From NCBI GenBank assembly GCA_018895315.1, contig JAHIOK010000147.1:1-7619 (forward strand): DNA of 7,619 nucleotides, read 5' to 3'. The notes under the pieces are model-generated. The model saw only the letters and a list, made by a program, of their open reading frames with translations, was not told the DNA's origin and did not search any database. Origin of the DNA: Actinomycetota bacterium (GTDB lineage Bacteria; Actinomycetota; Actinomycetes; Actinomycetales; Microbacteriaceae). How positions within the stretch are numbered: position 1 is the stretch's first letter; each line of letters begins with the position of its first letter. Positions 4,345 to 7,619 of this stretch are shown here, piece by piece. Both the position numbers and the translations under genes were made by a program.

Positions 4345-7026
4345 ATGTCCGAGCAACCGACCGAGGCTCTCCCCATGGAGCGCCGACCCTTCGCGCTCAG
4401 CGTGGACGAGGTCGTCGCCGAGCTCGAGAGTGCGGCTGCCGGACTCACCTCCACCGAGGCATCCGCGCGTCTCGAGTCGGTGGGGCCCAACGTGCTGCCC
4501 GAGCCGAAGCGCACGCCCGCGTTCGTGCGATTCTTGTCGCACTTCAACGACACGCTGATCTACATCCTGCTCGGCGCAGCGGCGATCAAAGCGATCATGG
4601 CCGACTGGCTCGATTTCTGGGTGATCGTCTCGGTCGCTGTCATCAACGCGGTCATCGGCTATTTCCAGGAGGGACGCGCCGAGAAGGCCCTGGCCGGCAT
4701 CCGCGGGATGCTGTCGGCAGAGGCGACCGCGCGACGAGACGGAGCATGGAGCACCGTCGATGCCGCCGAGCTCGTGCCCGGCGACGTCATCCGCCTCATG
4801 CCCGGCGACAAGGTGCCCGCCGACGTGCGGCTGCTCGAGGCGTTCCAGCTGCGCATCGACGAATCGGCGCTCACGGGGGAGTCCGTGCCTTCGTCGAAGG
4901 ACACCGCACCCGTCGCGGCGGACGCCGGAATCGGCGACCGCACGTCGATGGCGTTCTCCGGCACGATCGTCGCCGCCGGCCAGGGGCGTGGAATCGTCAC
5001 CGGCACGGGATCTGCCACCGAAATCGGCGCGATCCAGAGCCTGGTGGGCGAGGCCGGCATGCTCGACACCCCGCTCACGAAGCAGCTCGACTCGTTCGGG
5101 CGCGTGCTGACCCTCGTGATCCTGGGCATGGCCGTCGTCATGCTCGCGATCGGCCGGTTCCTGCATGGGATGCCGTTCGCCGACCTCATCTCGGCCACGA
5201 TCGGTTTCGCGGTCGCCGCGATCCCCGAAGGGTTGCCGGCACTGGTGACGATCACGCTCGCGATCGGCGTGCAGCAGATGGCCAAGCGGCACGCGATCAC
5301 GCGCAAACTGCCCGCCGTGGAGGCCCTCGGCTCGGTCACGACCGTGTGCTCGGACAAGACCGGCACCTTGACCAAGAACGAGATGACGGTGCGTCGCATC
5401 CTCACGCCGGTCGCGGGGTACGAGGTGACCGGCCTCGGCTACAACCCCGCAGGCACGATCGACGCGGCCGCAGGATCGTCCAACGGGCGCGACCTGGCGG
5501 CGATCCTGGCGGTTGCCGACCTCTGCAACGACGCGCACATCGTGCCGGACGGTGAACGCTGGGCGCTGGTCGGCGAGCCCACCGAAGGTGCGCTGAAAGT
5601 CGTCGCGATGAAGGGTGGCTCCAGCACACGGGGCACCGCGCGGATCGCGGTGCTGCCGTTCGACTCGGCGAACAAGTTCATGGCGACGCTGAACGAAGCA
5701 CCCGACGGTTCGCGCGCGATCCTGGTGAAGGGCGCGCCCGACCGCCTCCTCGAGCGCTCGACCTCGCAGCGCGGCGGCGGCGGTACCGTTGCCCTCGACA
5801 TCCCGTTCTGGGAAGCGGCGATAGACGAATTGGGCGGCCAGGGCCTTCGCGTCCTGGCGGCGGCTCGCCGCTCGGCGATCGGCGGCAACGACGACGTCGG
5901 CATGGATGACTTGCACCACCTGGAGTTCCTCGGGCTGTGGGGCATCGTCGACCCGCCGCGTCCCGAAGCCATCGAGGCGATCGCGGACTGCCACGCTGCC
6001 GGTATCAGCGTCAAGATGATCACCGGCGACCACGCAGGCACCGCGGTCGCGATCAGTCGTGAGATGGGGCTCGCATCCGGCGATGAGATCCGCGTCCTCA
6101 CTGGTGCACAGCTCGAGGCGCTCACACAGGAGCAGCTGAAAGCCACCGTGCAGGACGTCGACGTCTACGCCCGCACGAGTCCCGAGCACAAGATCCGCAT
6201 CGTCCGTGCGCTGCAGTCACACGGCGAGGTGGTCGCGATGACCGGGGACGGTGTCAACGACGCGCCGGCGCTGACGCGCGCGAACGTCGGCATCGCCATG
6301 GGGATCAAGGGCACCGAGGCGACGAAGGAAGCCGCGGAGATCGTCCTCGCTGACGACAACTTCGCGACGATCCGCAGCGCCATTCGCGAGGGGCGGCGCA
6401 TCTACGACAACCTTCGCAAGTCCGTCGTCTTCTTGTTGCCGACCAACGGCGCGCAGTCGCTCGTGATCCTCATCGCGATCGTGTTCGGGTTGGCTCTCCC
6501 GCTGACTCCCGTGCAGGTGCTGTGGGTGAACATGGTGACAGCCGTGACACTGTCACTCGCCCTCGCCTACGAACCCGCCGAGCGCGGAATCATGACGCGC
6601 CCACCGCGCAAGCCTGGCGGGTCGATCATCGCCGGCGGCGAGCTCGGTTTCGTGCTCGCCGTCTCGCTCCTGATCGGCGGGGCCACGATGGCCGTGTTCT
6701 TCCTCGGAGTTGCGACCGGCCTCGACCTCGACTATGCCCGCACCGAGGCTGTGACGATGCTCGCGCTGGGGCAGTTGGCATATCTGTTCAACTGCCGGTT
6801 CTTGTCGCGATCGAGCATCACGACCCACGTGCTGCGCGGCAACGCCGTCGTGTGGTGGTCGGCGCTCGCGCTGATCGCGCTGCAGCTGGTGTACACCTAT
6901 GCCCCGTTCATGAACGATCTGTTCGGGTCGCGGCCGCTGGCGATATGGTCGTGGATCCTTCCGATCGTGCTATCGGTGGCGATCTTCCTGGCGGTCGAAG
7001 CACTCAAGGCGTTCCGCCGCCGCTGA
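4345..7026 (+). CDS. P-type cation-transporting ATPase (P2-type, calcium-pump-like)
   Basis: An 893-residue membrane pump coupling ATP hydrolysis to cation transport. An N-terminal cation-ATPase domain (about residues 15-75) leads into the first membrane pair (about 75-115). The actuator domain has TGES at 177-180. M4 has PEGLP (294-298). The phosphorylation site is DKTGTLT with D337; the nucleotide domain has KGAPD (462-466), followed by DPPR (536-539), MITGD (558-562) and the hinge TGDGVNDAP (633-641). The C-terminal membrane half (about 690-890) gives some six more helices, for ten in total. This is the P2 layout, with no heavy-metal CxxC domain or CPC motif. Against the SERCA cation site, M4 Glu (E295), M5 Asn (N701) and M6 Asn/Thr (N729, T732) are kept, but the M5 Glu is Gln (Q704) and the M6 Asp is Ala (A733). 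I recall a similar M6 in mycobacterial CtpF, so Ca2+ is plausible but the ion is not proven. Start ATG 4345 has GAAGGG 7 nt upstream. It begins 26 nt after prs and is probably in the same transcript. Confidence 0.95.
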   Translation: MSEQPTEALPMERRPFALSVDEVVAELESAAAGLTSTEASARLESVGPNVLPEPKRTPAFVRFLSHFNDTLIYILLGAAAIKAIMADWLDFWVIVSVAVINAVIGYFQEGRAEKALAGIRGMLSAEATARRDGAWSTVDAAELVPGDVIRLMPGDKVPADVRLLEAFQLRIDESALTGESVPSSKDTAPVAADAGIGDRTSMAFSGTIVAAGQGRGIVTGTGSATEIGAIQSLVGEAGMLDTPLTKQLDSFGRVLTLVILGMAVVMLAIGRFLHGMPFADLISATIGFAVAAIPEGLPALVTITLAIGVQQMAKRHAITRKLPAVEALGSVTTVCSDKTGTLTKNEMTVRRILTPVAGYEVTGLGYNPAGTIDAAAGSSNGRDLAAILAVADLCNDAHIVPDGERWALVGEPTEGALKVVAMKGGSSTRGTARIAVLPFDSANKFMATLNEAPDGSRAILVKGAPDRLLERSTSQRGGGGTVALDIPFWEAAIDELGGQGLRVLAAARRSAIGGNDDVGMDDLHHLEFLGLWGIVDPPRPEAIEAIADCHAAGISVKMITGDHAGTAVAISREMGLASGDEIRVLTGAQLEALTQEQLKATVQDVDVYARTSPEHKIRIVRALQSHGEVVAMTGDGVNDAPALTRANVGIAMGIKGTEATKEAAEIVLADDNFATIRSAIREGRRIYDNLRKSVVFLLPTNGAQSLVILIAIVFGLALPLTPVQVLWVNMVTAVTLSLALAYEPAERGIMTRPPRKPGGSIIAGGELGFVLAVSLLIGGATMAVFFLGVATGLDLDYARTEAVTMLALGQLAYLFNCRFLSRSSITTHVLRGNAVVWWSALALIALQLVYTYAPFMNDLFGSRPLAIWSWILPIVLSVAIFLAVEALKAFRRR

Positions 7027-7091
7027 GATCTCCCACAGGCGGCGCATAGTCGGCTCACAGTGGATGCCCGCGAAGATTCGATTAGCGTGAA

Positions 7092-7097
7092 TACAAT
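7092..7097 (+). promoter_or_regulatory. Candidate -10 element for the lipoprotein gene
   Basis: TACAAT differs from the TATAAT consensus at one base and stands out in a locally AT-richer patch, with a TG two bases upstream of it. No -35 match is found at 15-19 bp spacing, so it would have to work by an extended -10 or with an activator. Transcription would begin near 7104 and give a leader of about 28 nt. Confidence 0.4.
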
Positions 7098-7117
7098 CTC
7101 AGAGCGAGGCACCGCAC

Positions 7118-7124
7118 AAGGAGG
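7118..7124 (+). promoter_or_regulatory. Strong ribosome binding site of the lipoprotein gene
   Basis: AAGGAGG is a full Shine-Dalgarno match, 7 nt before the ATG at 7132. It is the strongest such signal in the window, fixes the start codon and predicts high translation of the lipoprotein. Confidence 0.85.
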
Positions 7125-7131
7125 ACCACTC

Positions 7132-7619
7132 ATGATCCGCACTGCAGTATCGCGCCCCGTCCGTGTCGGCGTCGCAATGGTCGGCGTCGCCGGCGCGCTG
7201 ACGTTGGCCGGCTGCTCGGCAGGCACCACCGCCGAGTCCGCCGCGACCACAGAGACTCCGGCGAGCACGGCCGCCACCGCACCCACGACGGGAGCGACTT
7301 CGTCCGCGGCGGACGCATCGTCGACCACCTACGCAAACGGCACGTACACCGCGTCCGGCTCGTACCAGACCCCCGAGTCAGTCGAGCAGGTGTCGGTCAC
7401 GGTCACGCTGGCCGATGACGTCGTCACGGCCGTCGAGGTGAACGGAACGCCGACCACATCGGAGTCCAAGCAGTATCAGTCGCGATTCATCGGGGGCATC
7501 TCATCTGAAGTCGTCGGCAAGGACATCGACCAGATCTCGGTCAGCCGTGTCGCCGGTTCGTCGCTCACCAGCGGCGGTTTCAACCAAGCGATCGAAGAGA
7601 TCAAGTCCGAAGCAAAGGC
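7132..7619 (+). CDS. Lipoprotein with FMN-binding-like domain (3' end outside window)
   Basis: The first 162 residues of an exported protein; the frame is open to the window end. The N-terminus is a lipoprotein signal: Arg at 3, 8 and 11, a hydrophobic stretch to residue 26 and the lipobox LAGC with Cys28 as the lipid anchor. Residues 29-66 are an Ala/Thr/Ser-rich linker that would hold the domain off the membrane. From about 67 (YANGTYTASGSY) a small domain resembles the FMN-binding fold seen in NqrC/RnfG and in extracellular electron-transfer proteins: GTYTASGSY, a VSVTVTLADDVVTAVEV strand pair, then AGSSLTSGGFNQAI (141-154) where covalent flavinylation would occur. Typical members read SGAT with Thr as FMN acceptor; here the four residues are AGSS, so the acceptor position is Ser144 and covalent attachment is uncertain. 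If the call is right, it passes electrons outside the membrane. It has its own promoter-like and ribosome-binding signals and starts 105 nt after the ATPase; the following genes, not visible, would test this. Confidence 0.85.
   Translation, partial: MIRTAVSRPVRVGVAMVGVAGALTLAGCSAGTTAESAATTETPASTAATAPTTGATSSAADASSTTYANGTYTASGSYQTPESVEQVSVTVTLADDVVTAVEVNGTPTTSESKQYQSRFIGGISSEVVGKDIDQISVSRVAGSSLTSGGFNQAIEEIKSEAK

Noticed and set aside
4066..6189. A 707-codon open frame on the minus strand opposite prs and the ATPase
   Set aside because: It has Arg/Asp/His-rich composition typical of an antisense shadow in GC-rich coding DNA, no recognisable domain, and it covers two well-supported genes.
7015..7044. 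A hairpin at the end of the ATPase gene, 7-bp stem (CGCCGCC with GGCGGCG), as a terminator
   Set aside because: The loop is 16 nt, half of the stem is in coding sequence, and no T-run follows; in GC-rich DNA such pairing is common by chance.

Overview
The window looks like chromosomal DNA of a high-GC actinobacterium, most likely Microbacteriaceae (Microbacterium-like). This is inferred from the strong G/C bias at third codon positions, the close match of the Prs and GlmU motifs to actinobacterial versions as I remember them, the RPDLD-SP MarR subtype, and a tRNA gene with no encoded CCA. No database search was possible, so the taxon is an inference. I see no insertion sequence, prophage, CRISPR array or clear foreign island. 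It reads as core housekeeping sequence with a few accessory genes.

Layout. (1) Positions 2-583 (+) are the 3' end of an ABC-F ATPase gene, cut by the window start. (2) Positions 597-1667 (-) hold a two-gene unit: a MarR-family regulator (1143-1667) followed after 30 nt by a small five-helix membrane protein of unknown function (597-1112). It converges on the ABC-F gene with only 13 nt between stop codons. (3) Positions 1668-1769 are a divergent intergenic region between the regulator and a tRNA. (4) From 1770 to 7026 (+) runs a compact series: tRNA-Gln(UUG), glmU (1843-3315), prs (3284-4318, overlapping glmU by 32 nt) and a P-type cation ATPase (4345-7026). (5) After a 105-nt gap with its own promoter-like and ribosome-binding signals, a lipoprotein with an FMN-binding-like domain starts at 7132 and runs off the end.

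How the genes work together. GlmU makes UDP-GlcNAc for peptidoglycan, and Prs makes PRPP for nucleotides, His, Trp and NAD. Both are central biosynthetic supply enzymes and are probably co-transcribed and translationally coupled. The tRNA-Gln ends one base before the glmU start codon, so maturation of the tRNA 3' end would be expected to leave a nearly leaderless glmU mRNA. The ATPase follows prs closely and may be read from the same transcript, but its job is separate: active cation transport. The lipoprotein starts a new unit, possibly an extracytoplasmic flavin/electron-transfer locus that continues beyond the window.

I did not find a convincing new multi-gene system. The most notable points are the tRNA-Gln/glmU junction, the altered cation-site residues in the ATPase and the degenerate flavinylation motif in the lipoprotein.
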